From NCBI GenBank assembly GCA_023238725.1, contig CM041554.1, positions 21,066,050-21,130,049 of the forward strand: a stretch of 64,000 nt of DNA, read 5' to 3'. This DNA comes from Scortum barcoo. Taxonomy: Eukaryota > Chordata > Actinopteri > Centrarchiformes > Terapontidae. Under the pieces are notes generated by a model, which ran no database searches, was not told where the DNA came from, and was given only the letters and a program-made list of their open reading frames with translations. The translations under genes were made by a program, and so were the position numbers. Positions 1-12,088 of the stretch are shown here, piece after piece (position 1 is the first letter of the stretch; every line of letters starts with the position of its first letter).

Positions 1-3000
1 CCTTCCTGTCCACCTTACGACGTATGGCCACTCTTTCCAGAAGTTACATTTGGACAAGGACAAATAGTACAACAAGCACACACACACACACAGGCAGACA
101 GCGCTGCAGGGCTGGGTAGCATTTGAGGGGCAGGATAATGTCAGCTGACCAAGGCCTTGGTGGCTCCCAGTCATCCATGGCTGCCAACTTCACTAACATC
201 AGCTCCACTCCACAGTAATGGGACAAAGGCAGCCTGCTTTTTTCCACAGCTTTTAATAGGGGCAGCTCGCCTGTGTGTGTGTGTGTGAATCACAGAGAGA
301 GACAGAAAGAGATGAGGAGGAGCGTCGTGAGCATCAATGGGACTTAGTGTCTTTTTTGTGACTTGAAGGGAAACACCAGCGCAGAGCAGGACCGTAGGTG
401 TACGGGGCTTCAAAGATGACAGCAACCTGGTGCTGGCCTGGCTGTTCTGGGGCCTAGGCAACAAAACGCACCAAAGTATTTTTATTTTAATTACTCAGTA
501 TCAGTATGTATTTCATTAAGTCACCATTTCTCCCCCTAAAGGAGGAATTGCACTTTACATATCAAAGTCTGTTTACAGGTCTTGAGGAGGACTGCATATG
601 TGGAAAAAATTTGTAGAAAGCCAAAGTCTGATAAATCACCTCGAGTGCTGTGACATGAAACTACAAGTTTGAAAAAAAAAAAAAATCTGTGGGTGTGGAG
701 TTCGACACAAGAGAGCTTAGCAGGCCTGCGCAGGCCGCTTCTCATCTCTGCTTGAGGCTAGAGGCTCGAGGCTACAACGGCACACTCACATCTCTGACCA
801 AACTTTCGACTGCTTTGCGTTGTGGGTAATGCAGGCGCCAGCTTTTGGCGACAAAGACGGCTCCATCTCTGGCTCTGCTGCAGTGTCTTTGATGCTTTTT
901 TTAAACTGTCCAAAATGAGTCCAGCAGTGATGTAGAAATGCGGTGCTAAGTTGGTGCATTACTCTTTTGAGCTTACTTGTAAGATTGAAAACCTGGAATG
1001 GCCATGGCCAAATGTGCAAGCTTCAATCAGAAAATGGCATTAAAATCAATAAAGTATACAAAAATAAACAAAAAAATTCAGTCTTGTCAGTCTAAATCCT
1101 TAGAATTGCAGTGTGGAAATACTTACATTTTGGGAGCATATATGGGGTAAGTTATGTTCGACAGTTAAAATGACTAAATCAGAACCTTTGTAGCCGAAGT
1201 ATCACCACAGCACAAATGCCTTGTGACAGTACCTTATTTATCCACAACAGCTTTTTACATTCAAGGTTGTTTTGTCTATTGAGCTGTCGCTTTCTGAGCC
1301 AAAACATTAAAAAAAGTTTTTCTCAAAGGTTGAGCTCGACTCTCCACCCAGCCTCTGATACCAAAATAACAGCATACGGCGTGTTTAGCTAACTCAACCC
1401 ACCCCGCTGGGCCTATTTTGGGAATAGGGGCCGTCCGTTCCTGCAAATCTGCCGTATGATTGGTCAGAAAACAGCTTTGTCTCTGTCTTGGGATTGGGTT
1501 ATTAGCACTTCGTCGAGCCGCGCAACCCACCAACGGAGCGCTGAAGTGCGTGCTCGTGGTCTTTTTATTTACATCTCGGCGGTGTGTTTGTTGTCGCCCC
1601 TGCAGTGTGCTTCTGTTCCTGTGTCTCAAGCGAAAGTGCTGCAAATATGTACCTCTGTATTTTCCCTCCTCTGCCCTCCAGGTATTCCTGCTATCACTGC
1701 AGACCTCTCTCTCCTTTAACACCATACCCTCGCCATCCCACACACATATATACATTCACATTTATCTCAAAACACCACGCTCTCACTGCCCAAAAATACA
1801 TTGCGATGTGTGTAGCATCACAAACAGTTCTCCGGCCCACCGCTATGTGACATTTCGGTTGAACTGTTGCTCGGGAGACGCTGCCTTTGAAAGCACCTGT
1901 GATAGACACATGTACAGATGCACACATGCTGAAAACCTCACCGCGTTCGCTCGGCCATTGTTACTTAACTCCCAGTCATCCTCCCACACACACACACACA
2001 CAGCAGCGGGGCAGCCAGCCTCTTGACACCATTCCATTTAGCCCACACTCCTGCCGGAGGATTCAGCTAATAACTCATATAGCCTGAATACAGCCATAGC
2101 GTGAAACAATTACTTTCAAGAAGAAACACAGGAATCAGGGGAAATGAGAGAAAGCGTAACCTTGAGAGAGGATAACATTTTTTAACACCGGCCCAAAACC
2201 CCTGCGCCGAGAGTGATGTAGCAAAAAAAGAAAGGAAAAAAGAAAGTTTGTTAATGAATCCCTCGGCTGAACTGAAGTTGCATTATGGCGCACACTCATC
2301 ACTATCCTAGGCCTCTCTCTCTCTCTCTGTGTCGCAGCAGGTCAGAGACGCAGGCTCGAAAAGAAAAAAGAAAAAACATTCCCAGTGCGTCAGAAATCGA
2401 ACTGCTCTCCCAGTAGGACTAAATTACCTGAAGCGACTGGGGACATTAAAGAAACACACACGGCCTGTCTATATTTCCCATCAAACACATAATTTGCTTA
2501 TAGTGGTTATACAACATAACAAGACAGTGGCTATTGATCGCATTTTACTGGAAAATTAGCCCTGCAGCTAAGAGCGCGGTCCCTCTGCTCGGCTGATGCG
2601 AGACTGAAAGAACAGATATCTGCCCATGAGTGACAAGCAAGCAGACTCCAGATTACATTGTATTTTGCTGTTGTTCCATTCAGGTTTCCTCACTGTCCAA
2701 TATTGTTCTCTTGCGTTCCAAATGGATGGTAATTGAATGGGACCTCTAAATTCCCAAAAATATTTGAATTTGAAAAGATGGGATTCGCTATTGGTACTGA
2801 TCGCATGTGCATTGTAGTGGGTAGACTAAATGAAGTGTTCTGGCACGTGCATTGTTAAAAAAAGAAAAACTGAGAAAAGAAAAGACTGTTGAGGAACCGA
2901 CAGTGATAACGTTGCTATTTATGGACTCAATTATTTGTTTGCTGGTGTGTGTGTGTGGTTTGTATTTTTTTAAATAACACATTTGGAGACACAGATATAT

Positions 3001-6000
3001 TCAAAGCAGAATGCTTTATATTTACTTAAAAATATATCCTACTTTATTGTAAATATCGCAGATTTAAAAAAATTCATGTCTGTGTAGAGGTCTGTGGGAT
3101 ATAACATACAGTATCGTCCATATTGTAATGCAGCTACAGTACAATCAGATGACTCGTTTTGAATGAAGGCTGTAAAGATCTTTTTTTTTTTTTTCTTGAC
3201 TGAAAATTGTCTCATACAGGGCTAATGTTATCAATACTGCTATTGGCTTTGCTTTCTCTGGTTTCACATGTAATCCAGCTGAATATAACCAACGCGGGCA
3301 CGTTTTCTGGAGTACGTTGAAGAGGTTCCTGGGAAATATAGGAAATCACTAAGTCATGCAGAAGTAGATTGAAGATATTTGAGAGAAAGTTGATTCAACA
3401 TAAAGCCAAATTGCCACATTTAATCACAAAATGGCTTGCTGGATGCAGACTGATAAAAGTGCTTGAGGATAATATACATTTCTTTTTTTATTTTGTCCTT
3501 TTTAGTTATTCTGTCTGTTTCATTTACTCTATCTATTTACTTCTTTAGTGTCCTCACTTAACAGTATTACAGTATTGAATTTGGCTTATTCTACAACCCC
3601 AATTATGGCCATTGTTCTTGTCTCTGTAACAGTGCTGTGCGTGGTAATAGAAAAACATACTGTCTAGATGTGTGGTGCACAGTTTAATAAAAAGTATGAA
3701 CAAAGGTCATGTTGTATGGAGGAGCTGTCTTAGCTGTGGTTTAGCAAGCTAATTCTCAACCAGATTCCTACAGTGTTGCATTATTACCTGATACGAAAAG
3801 AATTAAAGATAAAAAAGTGAGACCATACCATGTCTGTTAAAACACATATTATTTGGATGTTTTGTGTCATAATATTTGCAAGATTTGACATTTGCTACAA
3901 ATAACTCCAACATACTGTAGTTGTTGTTTAGTGTAATTCTTATTAAAAGACCTGTTAATTAATCTGGGAGCTACAGCAGTTTACAATCCTGCATAGTGAA
4001 CACTGCTGGTATGGGCCTACTCTTCTTACAGTTGAATCACAGATAATACTTTGTGTGTGAGATTAAATGTCTTTTGATACTGAAGTGTGGGAGGCCTTTT
4101 TTTTTTCTTTTTACCTTTTACATTCACAAAAAGATCCACAGTGGGAAAGTGTGGTTGTGTTCCTGTCAGTGTATTGAAACATTAAGCCTCTCAAAACTTG
4201 TATTTCTTTGTAACAAGAAATATTAATGGCTTAATAAGCTTCAAACAATGGTAAAGAAGAAGAAAAAACACACTCTCAGCTATTCTGCTTCATCAGTAGT
4301 TGCGGTTTCATAGTTTGACAGTCAATCAACCCCACCTTCTTCGATCCGGTGGGCAGAGCTCATACAGAGATACAAGTGCAGAAAACGCTCAATTGAAATA
4401 ACCAAAATAACTATACGCAAGAAGCAGATTAAGGAAATAGATTTTCAGGGCCTTTAACATCGTGGAAATAGAACAAAAGTCCTGGTTAGATATTAGATTT
4501 AGATTTGTGAGAGATATTATGTGAAGGGTAGTTTCACTTCAGATTTTAATAAAGCAGTGGATGGAAGTAAAGATTTTAGGGGTAGATGTAAAGTGAATAG
4601 CAGAAGGACCAAAGGCACTTTTCACAACCTCAATTTGATCAAGTCCAAAAATACCAAAGTAATCATGCCAGAGGCTTTGTGTGGAATTTTCACTCGGTGA
4701 CTCAGAAACTTCTCAGCTGTGTGCACGTACGGTGATATGTGCAAATAGGAATTCATGTGTGTTTGCGCACATGTAGCATGTGTAAGCATGTGTCTTGGGG
4801 CCGAGTGTCTTCTGCGGTTGACTGTGGTTGGGTGGAGAGAGCTCATTTGAGAAGACGCGATTTGAGGAGTGATCGGGGAATTCCTCCAACATCATGCTCC
4901 TATAAATCATCTCTTTAATCAGCCTGAAACTCCCTCTCAGCGCACAGCTGACAAACACACATACACAGGCACACAACGTTACAATGAAAAAAAAAAAAAA
5001 AACAACGAAGAAAAAAAAAAAAGCCCGTTGCAGGCTGACAGAGCGTGACGGCGTCACATGGCGGGGTAAACGAAAAGCGAACCACAGAGAAAGGTAGAGT
5101 GACTGAGTGACGGGAACGTAAGGAAGACAGAGTAGAAGAGACATAGTTCACCCAGGTTGGCAGAGTCAGTGCTGAGCCTGAGCAGTGCCAGGCTGGTAAT
5201 TGGATCGGAGAGTCGGGGGGTGGGGGGGATGAGGAGACTAGATTGCTAAAATCCCCGTCTCCTGAGCCTATCAGCCAAGAGGAGTAATCTATGGACTATA
5301 TTACACACTTATTTAGTTGATAGAATTCAACCTAGAGCCTAAACAAGACCCAAACCTAATAATCATCCAAGCACTGACCTGGATCCTCTCGCGGCAAAGG
5401 AGCTTTTTTCTATTTAAATATATAAGGCCTTCGCTGTACGGCATTTTAATCTGATATACATAGAAATGAAATGTCTGTACGCTATAGCAGAATCTATATT
5501 AATAACATCACTCTCACTGATGTTCAGCCTGAATCAGAGAGACAGAGGGAGATAGAAAGCGATAGAGTTGTCCGATAGTTGTATTACAGTAATACCTTGG
5601 TTTAATAGATGTCTGGTTTGGAATAAGGCTGTACGTATTCCAATTGAGATTGTGTTGCGTTGGAGGGATGAGGTGCGCCCCCTCATAAATCCTCTCCTAG
5701 ATGAGATTGGGGTTCAGAATGAGGGAATCAGCGGACAGTTAGAAAGACAGAATGATGCGCACAAATCCAGCTGAGGATTTTGCTGTTGTGACGGGGTGTG
5801 CGCTTGTGTTTGTGTGCGTGTGTATGTGTGTTGGATTGGGGGGGGAATCACACATATGGGCTCTGTTAATCCTCCAGTAAGGCCTGGCGTTGACTATGTG
5901 ACACACACTCTTACCCACACATCCGCAGAGGAAGAACTAATGTTTCTCTGACGCAGCTCTTTGGAGGACGATGTTATTTGTTCTCTCTTGCTTCTCCCTG

Positions 6001-6100
6001 TAGCTCTATTGCTCACACTATTCTTTTTTGTTTGTTTTTTTTCCCCTTTGCAAACACACACACATGCACATGGTGCAATACAATGACACTCTCTGGCCTT
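1..6100. other. non-coding DNA upstream of tenm2
   Basis: I see no convincing exon or RNA gene here. The open frames present are interrupted by simple repeats and homopolymers and show no family resemblance. The stretch holds short CA/GT repeats near 78-92 and 271-288, (AC)n near 1985-2002, poly-A or poly-T tracts near 671-685, 3180-3195, 4986-5002 and 5011-5022, and a G-rich run near 5215-5230. It may contain regulatory elements of tenm2, but nothing in the sequence proves that. Confidence 0.6.
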
Positions 6101-6132
6101 ATTTTCTGAATGGAGATGGACAGACAGAATTC

Positions 6133-6159
6133 GAGAGAGAGAGAGAGAGAGAGAGAGAG
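6133..6159. repeat. (GA)n microsatellite
   Basis: An uninterrupted GA dinucleotide tract. It opens a purine-rich stretch that runs to about 6480 and lies just upstream of a TATA-like box. Confidence 0.95.
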
Positions 6160-6225
6160 GAGCCAAAGCCAGGGGGAGAAGGAAACAGCTGGAGGTGGAA
6201 AAGGTCACCAAGCCAGTGGTTCTGC

Positions 6226-6238
6226 TATAAATTATAAA
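6226..6238 (+). promoter_or_regulatory. TATA-like box of a candidate distal tenm2 promoter
   Basis: The sequence TATAAATTATAAA matches a TATA box. It is followed within about 80 bp by a strong splice donor (CGG|GTAAGG, GT at 6306) and then by a CpG-dense region to about 6680. That arrangement fits a promoter, a transcription start near 6255-6270 and a short untranslated first exon ending at 6305. The tenm2 coding exon begins with an acceptor at 32265-32266, so at least one non-coding exon must exist upstream. This is a candidate for it, not a demonstrated one. No transcript evidence is available. Confidence 0.35.
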
Positions 6239-6239
6239 G

Positions 6240-6720
6240 CTGCCGGTGGATGCTCAGAATCAGCTCAGAGTGGCAAAAGAAACAAGGGAGGCAAAGGGGA
6301 GTCGGGTAAGGAGAGAGCACGAGGAAGGAAGGAAGGGAGGAGAGGCGGCGAGGATAGGAGACCGGGCCGAGTGGAGACGAGAGAGCCGAGAGGAGATGAC
6401 AGGCAGGGGGGCTGCGCGGGGAGGAGAAGCTCAGAACTGCTGCAGGAGGGCGAAGGCAGTCGTCTCGAGCAGCGGCGGATGATTTTATTGGGTTCTTTGG
6501 GCGGCCCGCGGGAGAGGGGAAGGGTCAGGTTGCCCATGTGTAAACAGCAGATGTGAAAAGCCGCCTGCACACGCCACCACCCCGGGCTCCAGCGAGCTGC
6601 ACAGTCAAGGACTCGTCGTGTGCTGCTGCTCCTGAAACCCTCGCCCATCTGCCGCCGCCTCAGCCCCATAAGCCAAAGTCCTGTAAAGACATTGACAGTG
6701 ACAGCTACCTCGAGCCTTTA
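6240..6720. promoter_or_regulatory. CpG-dense, GC-rich patch (candidate CpG island)
   Basis: CpG dinucleotides are conspicuously frequent between about 6300 and 6680 (for example around 6345-6375, 6455-6480, 6500-6515 and 6640-6660), against very CpG-poor DNA on both sides. The first half is strongly purine-biased on the + strand and the second half is C-rich. Further possible donors occur at 6529 (TCAG|gttg) and 6730 (TTCAG|gtgcga). The composition fits a vertebrate promoter or 5' UTR. It could instead be an unrelated GC-rich patch, because short reading frames here match no family I know. Confidence 0.4.
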
Positions 6721-8350
6721 GGATTCAGGTGCGATTAAAACAAGTGTTGCATCCATTAGGTTTTACACACTAGTCAGCAGTACGGCGAGCGGGCCCAGGC
6801 ATGCTCCCGCTCATTAGTAGTGTGGACTCTGGCACTGGCAGGGGCTTAATTGTTTTTCTCTTTAACTGAGCAGCTTCATCAATAATCATTAGAAGGTGCT
6901 CAAGCAGGTGGGGCACTTTTTAACTTCGTCACAAGCAGCGTGAGGCGCACACAGGTTCACACACAAACACACGCGTGCGCACAAACACAGTTGAAACAAG
7001 CCAAACGTGAGTCATACAAGGCTCCTCTTTGAAAATTCTTTAATTTCCTGTGAAATTAGACTCATGTTGCTTATTTCATTAGGCGCTTTTAGGGTGTTTC
7101 ACAGACTTTTTGATAAGAATCCTGGTTCAAAATGACACACAGCCAGCGTTAAATAAGTCTGAATGTGGCTTATTACTCAGCAGCTGTACTGAAAGAGAAC
7201 GAATCAAATGGAGGAGGCTGAAAAGAAGAGAACAAATTGAATAAACCAAGACTTTTTTTTTTTTTTTTTGGGCAAAACAGGGGGGGTGACATGTCTTTAT
7301 ACCTCTCCAAAATGTACATTATTTTTCCCACAGAAGTGACCACATTTCCACTTAAAAGGCCATTTGGTTTTGACAGCTGTGTTGCATGTGTGGTGTCTGT
7401 CTGTCTGTCTATCTGTGTAGCGTGTTCTCTTGCTTACTGTCTGTGACATTTCAGCTGTACGTTTGGGAGCATGCTGAGTTCTGTAAAGGTTGTCATAGCA
7501 AAGTCTCAAGCGATAACCGCCCCACCTACCACCACCACCACAACCACCACCTCCCCACGCCTCAGTCTTCCTCTGTCACTCTCCCCCTTTACATCTCTGT
7601 CTTTCTCTTAACTCGCTCTCCGTCTCTCTCTGTCAGTCATTACGCTTGCATCTCTTTTGCCTCAGTTTCTCCGTGAGAATTTTTCCCTCTGTCTCCGTCG
7701 TCGCTCTGTCTCTGCCTCTCACTCCTGCCCATGTCACACTCATCACATATTATTATTAAATACGCCCACGCTGCTCCTCTCAGCGTCATATAATGCACAG
7801 ACTCATTACATGTGACCTCTCATGGCAAACACGCCAAGCTGCCCTTTCAACTCTGCGTTTGCACCTACATTTGCAGTTTATTTTACTCAACTCTGATTTT
7901 ACTTCTTTTTGCTTCTTTGCTACTTTTGTAAATTATTCCCATGTATTTGTGACAGCAAACCTTCTCCCTGTGCATCTACTGGTCTTTTTTTTTTTTTTTA
8001 ATGTCCCACTCTCTGTATCCCAAGCCACCCTTCTGTCTCCCTCTGTTTGCTAACCCTAACCCCACCGCCCCCCCGTTCTGTCATCTGTTGCTGATAGTTG
8101 TGGTGCATTAGAGGAAGCGGGCCCTGGGGCAGCCTATTTGTATGGGCCGTGTGCTCTCAGAGCCTTCAGAGCTGACAGAAAAGCTTTATGGCAAAACACA
8201 TTGTGTGTTCGGTTCCACGCTTACACACAAATCATTCTTGTTCATTTACTTTTCCTGTCCTGGGGAGATGTCGCCACGCTGGGGGAAAGTTAGCTTGCCT
8301 TCTCCTGGCAAGGCCTGAGTTCTCTGTATGTGTGTGTAGCTGCACATGTA

Positions 8351-8375
<25 letters not shown>
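8351..8375. repeat. (TG)n microsatellite
   Basis: An uninterrupted TG tract with a short flanking imperfect extension. Confidence 0.95.
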
Positions 8376-8382
<7 letters not shown>

Positions 8383-10105
8383 CGTTTTCTGTGTTTGTGT
8401 ACTAAAGCCAGCAACTGAGCATGTTAAGAATAGCTGTGTGGAATGAATGAATTTGGTCCCTGTAGGCATGCGTGAGTTGCAAACAGAGCGGGGAGCAGAG
8501 CTGATTCAGTGAGTAAGCTGACTGAGGACTTCAGTAGTAAACACAGAAATTAGAGAAATCGAACCAAAGAGCCATATGTTAGCAAATATGTTAGTGAAAA
8601 GACAGCGCACATGAAAAAGAGGTATTAGTAGTACCCTGTGTTAATTTTAACTATATAAAAGAAATCACTCTCATAAAAAAAATTAGGAGTGGAGAAATAA
8701 CCTGGGATTCAAGGTTGATTATTCAGTGACATTTTTAATTATAAGATTTCTGGTGAATTTTGCATAATTATACACAGAGTTATTTTTTGCAATCCCATGT
8801 CATCGTGTCATCTTTTCATGAAAAATAAAATCTCCACAAAGCCCGGTATTCTGTAATTGTGCACAAGACAAAGACAGTGGCATTTTCAACCCTTCCCCAA
8901 CAATCCACCCCCCAACGCCCCCCAATCATGCTCTCCCTGCCTCTTTGGCATTTGTGGTACCGCGTGTGAGTGACAGTGGATAGATGTGGATCTAGAGTAG
9001 TAATTAAATCAGGGTCTGCTGCTGTTAAACATGGGGCGTCCAAGGGTGACAATGGTTATTGACAAAAATCTATGCAAATGTCAACTGCCCCTTGCCATTC
9101 CAATTTTATGTAATTTGCCAACGTTGTTGGGCTAAATAGCTCATTTGGGAGAAGCAAAGTCAGAGGCAAAAGATGGACTCACTGAGGAACACAGCCACTT
9201 TGGTGGACAGATAAAGAAAGAAGTAAGCACACCTTCCACCAGAGAGATCTGATGCCTCTATTTTCCTGTCTGCCATCACTCCTTCCCAGTGGCAATGTCT
9301 GTTCTCTTTTTTCCCACTTTTAGAGAGAGGGAAAGAGAAAAAGAGAAACAGGAGGCTCGCTAGGCCTGGAGACAGACTAGACATCAAAATGTTCAGAGAT
9401 TTCTCTATCTTTCTAATTACAGATTTGAATGACCAAAGCTAAGCAGAGTGGAAATTAAGAACCGACAAAAGTTGGCAACCTCCCCAGCAACACTGTCAAA
9501 AAGGGGGTACAGCAATAAAACGCAGTCCTCGCCGATCAAAACTGAGTGCTGAGACGACACTTTTGTTGCTCCAAAAGTCGCCCTGTGAGATTTGTAAAGA
9601 GTTCGCGGGGAGTTATGTTTGCTTAATATCCCCTGAAACACGCACACACAACATTTAGGACGCACGAATGATGGCACATGTGCTCGCAGGCGCTCAAGCA
9701 TGCACACAGAGCACATTTACGCACACACACACTCGTGCACACAGGTACCATTTGCACACACACACAGTCGTAGCCACATTCACGCATGTATATTTACACA
9801 AAAAAAGCAAATTAGTGCTTGGCTGTGCAGGGTAAAATTAACATTTAATTTACTATGAAATCAGCTTTTAACACCATTCAACGTGAACAGTACATCAATG
9901 GCAGCAGGGTTAAAATTGTGTTTTTATGCTCCTAACTCTCCGAGCCATCGTGATTAAATGAGAAGAGTAAAGCACAGAGGGGGAGAGGAGCTGGGGAGAA
10001 GAAAATAGAGAAAAGAGCACTTATTGGTGTGATCCTTATGAGTCGGTGTTAATTAGCATAATGAGGAAAAGAAAGGATTAAAAGAGAACAGAGTACATAC
10101 TGCCA

Positions 10106-10119
10106 GTTGCCATGGAAAT
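10106..10119. promoter_or_regulatory. RFX X-box-like motif
   Basis: GTTGCCATGGAAAT is one base from the X-box form GTTGCCATGGAAAC, the imperfect palindrome bound by RFX factors. This is a motif match only. Occupancy and function are unknown. Confidence 0.4.
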
Positions 10120-12072
10120 GAAAAATGAGTTGAAGAGATAGCTAGTCAAAGTTGGGCCATTGGTTGCCACTCAGCCATATCTTAGGTTTACGGAAAAGGA
10201 GTGAGGCAAGGGCAAAAAAAAAAAAAAAAAAGCATGAAATTACTTTTAAGCACACCAAATTAAATAACTACCTGTGCCTATACCCTTAAAAGTGCATTTA
10301 TAATAGGGAGATGAACACAAAACCATCAAGCTCTAATGTCTGCACTCACATTACCCCCAAACCAAGGGCATCTCGTTGTCATCTAATCATGCTAAAATGA
10401 AAAATATCTTTATAAAAGAACTAAACTGATAATAATAACTCATGGGGCCCTATTTAAAGTTTCAAAGAAACATGGGATAGGTAGCAGGTTCAACCTATCT
10501 TTTTCTCATTTTAATAAAACCAATAAGTCCATCTTTTTTCTGTCTTTTTTTTTTTTTTTTTTTTTTTGTTAAATCTCATACACAAAATATTCTAGCAGGC
10601 TTATATCAGCTCCCTAATTCAGCAATCAGCAGCCAAGGTCCCTCTACAGTTCCGCCAATAAAAAAAATTTGAACAGATTTAAACAGGCGTTCCACAATAT
10701 TTTCATAATTCAAAGTTTCTCACAAATGGACACTTAAATCACAACAGTCATGCGGTGAAAAACATGGAGGGGGGTTGAATGAAATGAGCTGTTTGTCACA
10801 AGGAACTGTTGCATTACAAAAGAGCCCGTCCTTGGAAGAGGGAGACAAAGTCGTATGGCAGGTTCTCTTTCCCAGCGCCTGCATGTTGCCAGAACTACTG
10901 AAGAGCGGAGATGAATGAGAAGCACAATGAGTGAAAGTTATCTCATCTCCCTTCTCTCACAGTTTGTAAACTATGTAAACCGGAGGCTCACAGATGCCGG
11001 TATAAATGATGTTTGTTTTTTTTTTCTTTTCCTGTTGTGTGTGCTCTTGTTGCTTTATCTTGTTCTTCCTCTCTGCCACCGTTTATCTTCTCCATTACCG
11101 AAAAAGTGAGTTATGGAGAGAGGGGAGGTTTTTGAAAAAGGGAGGGAAACAGAATAGGGAACGAACGGCTTATTGGTATAGAGCAGATGTCGGCAATTGA
11201 TTGACTGACGACTGATGTTTTCTTGATCTGAGCATGTGTGGCTGCGAATGCACGTCCACACCAGGATGTACTGACACGAGTTTGTTAGTGAGGTGAAACT
11301 TGTTTGCAGGCCACCGACATGAACCTTCAGCAACTTCTAATGTTTTGAACTCGCAACCACACAAGCGCACAGACATGCACACTCACTGCTGCGGCCATTC
11401 ATTTGCATGACAAAGGCTTGGTTAATTATTTAAGGAGCCTTATTTGATCAATACAGGAGAGCTGTATCCGACTGCAGGGACAATCTGAGCCACTGGATTC
11501 TATAGGCCTTCATTATTCATGAGAACCACAGAGAGGGACCAGGCAAGAGGGAGGAAGGGAGAAAAGAGAGGGAGCAAGAGATAGGGAGCAACAACAAAGG
11601 CAGCAGGGTCTTGTTTCATGTGTATTAAAAGTTTTCCTTTTTCGGTGCTGATGAATATTTTACAGGGTTTGAAACTTAGATGGGACCTCTCTATCTGTAG
11701 AGGTGAGAGCGGAGGGGAAGGGTTAGGTGGCGACACTGCTGCTGTGGCAACTGCGGTTTGTCTCGGGGTGAGGGGGTCACAGGCCTGAAAGCCCAGCCAC
11801 ACACAGGCTGCGTGTGTGAAGTCGTGCTTTAAAAGGAGAAATACTGAGAAATACGCCATCTTCGCGATGGCTTCGTAGTCACTTTTTTGCTCTCTCACAG
11901 TGGGGTATTGTGACACGTGTCGGGTTGAAAACATGCTTCGGGTGTTATCCTTTTCTTTTGCATGCATGAGCAACCCTGTATGCATGCATTCATGCAAAGC
12001 TTGTGGGTGAGCGGTGCTTGTTTGCATGCGCATGCCTTGGATTAGTCACAGGTATATGTCTGCACTCCAGCA

Positions 12073-12088
12073 CAGCCAGGGGGCGCTT
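12073..12088 (+). promoter_or_regulatory. CTCF-like motif
   Basis: The core CAGCCAGGGGGCGCTT fits the AG-R-K-GGC-R-S part of the CTCF consensus well, and fits the 5' half less well. It is a plausible insulator site upstream of tenm2, from motif resemblance only. Confidence 0.25.

Noticed and set aside
1460..2026. 188-codon open frame on the + strand
   Set aside because: It is rich in Cys/His/Thr from CA and GT repeat DNA, has several overlapping frames of similar length on both strands, and shows no family similarity.
11500..12033. 177-codon open frame on the minus strand
   Set aside because: It has low-complexity composition, no recognisable motif and no supporting splice signals.
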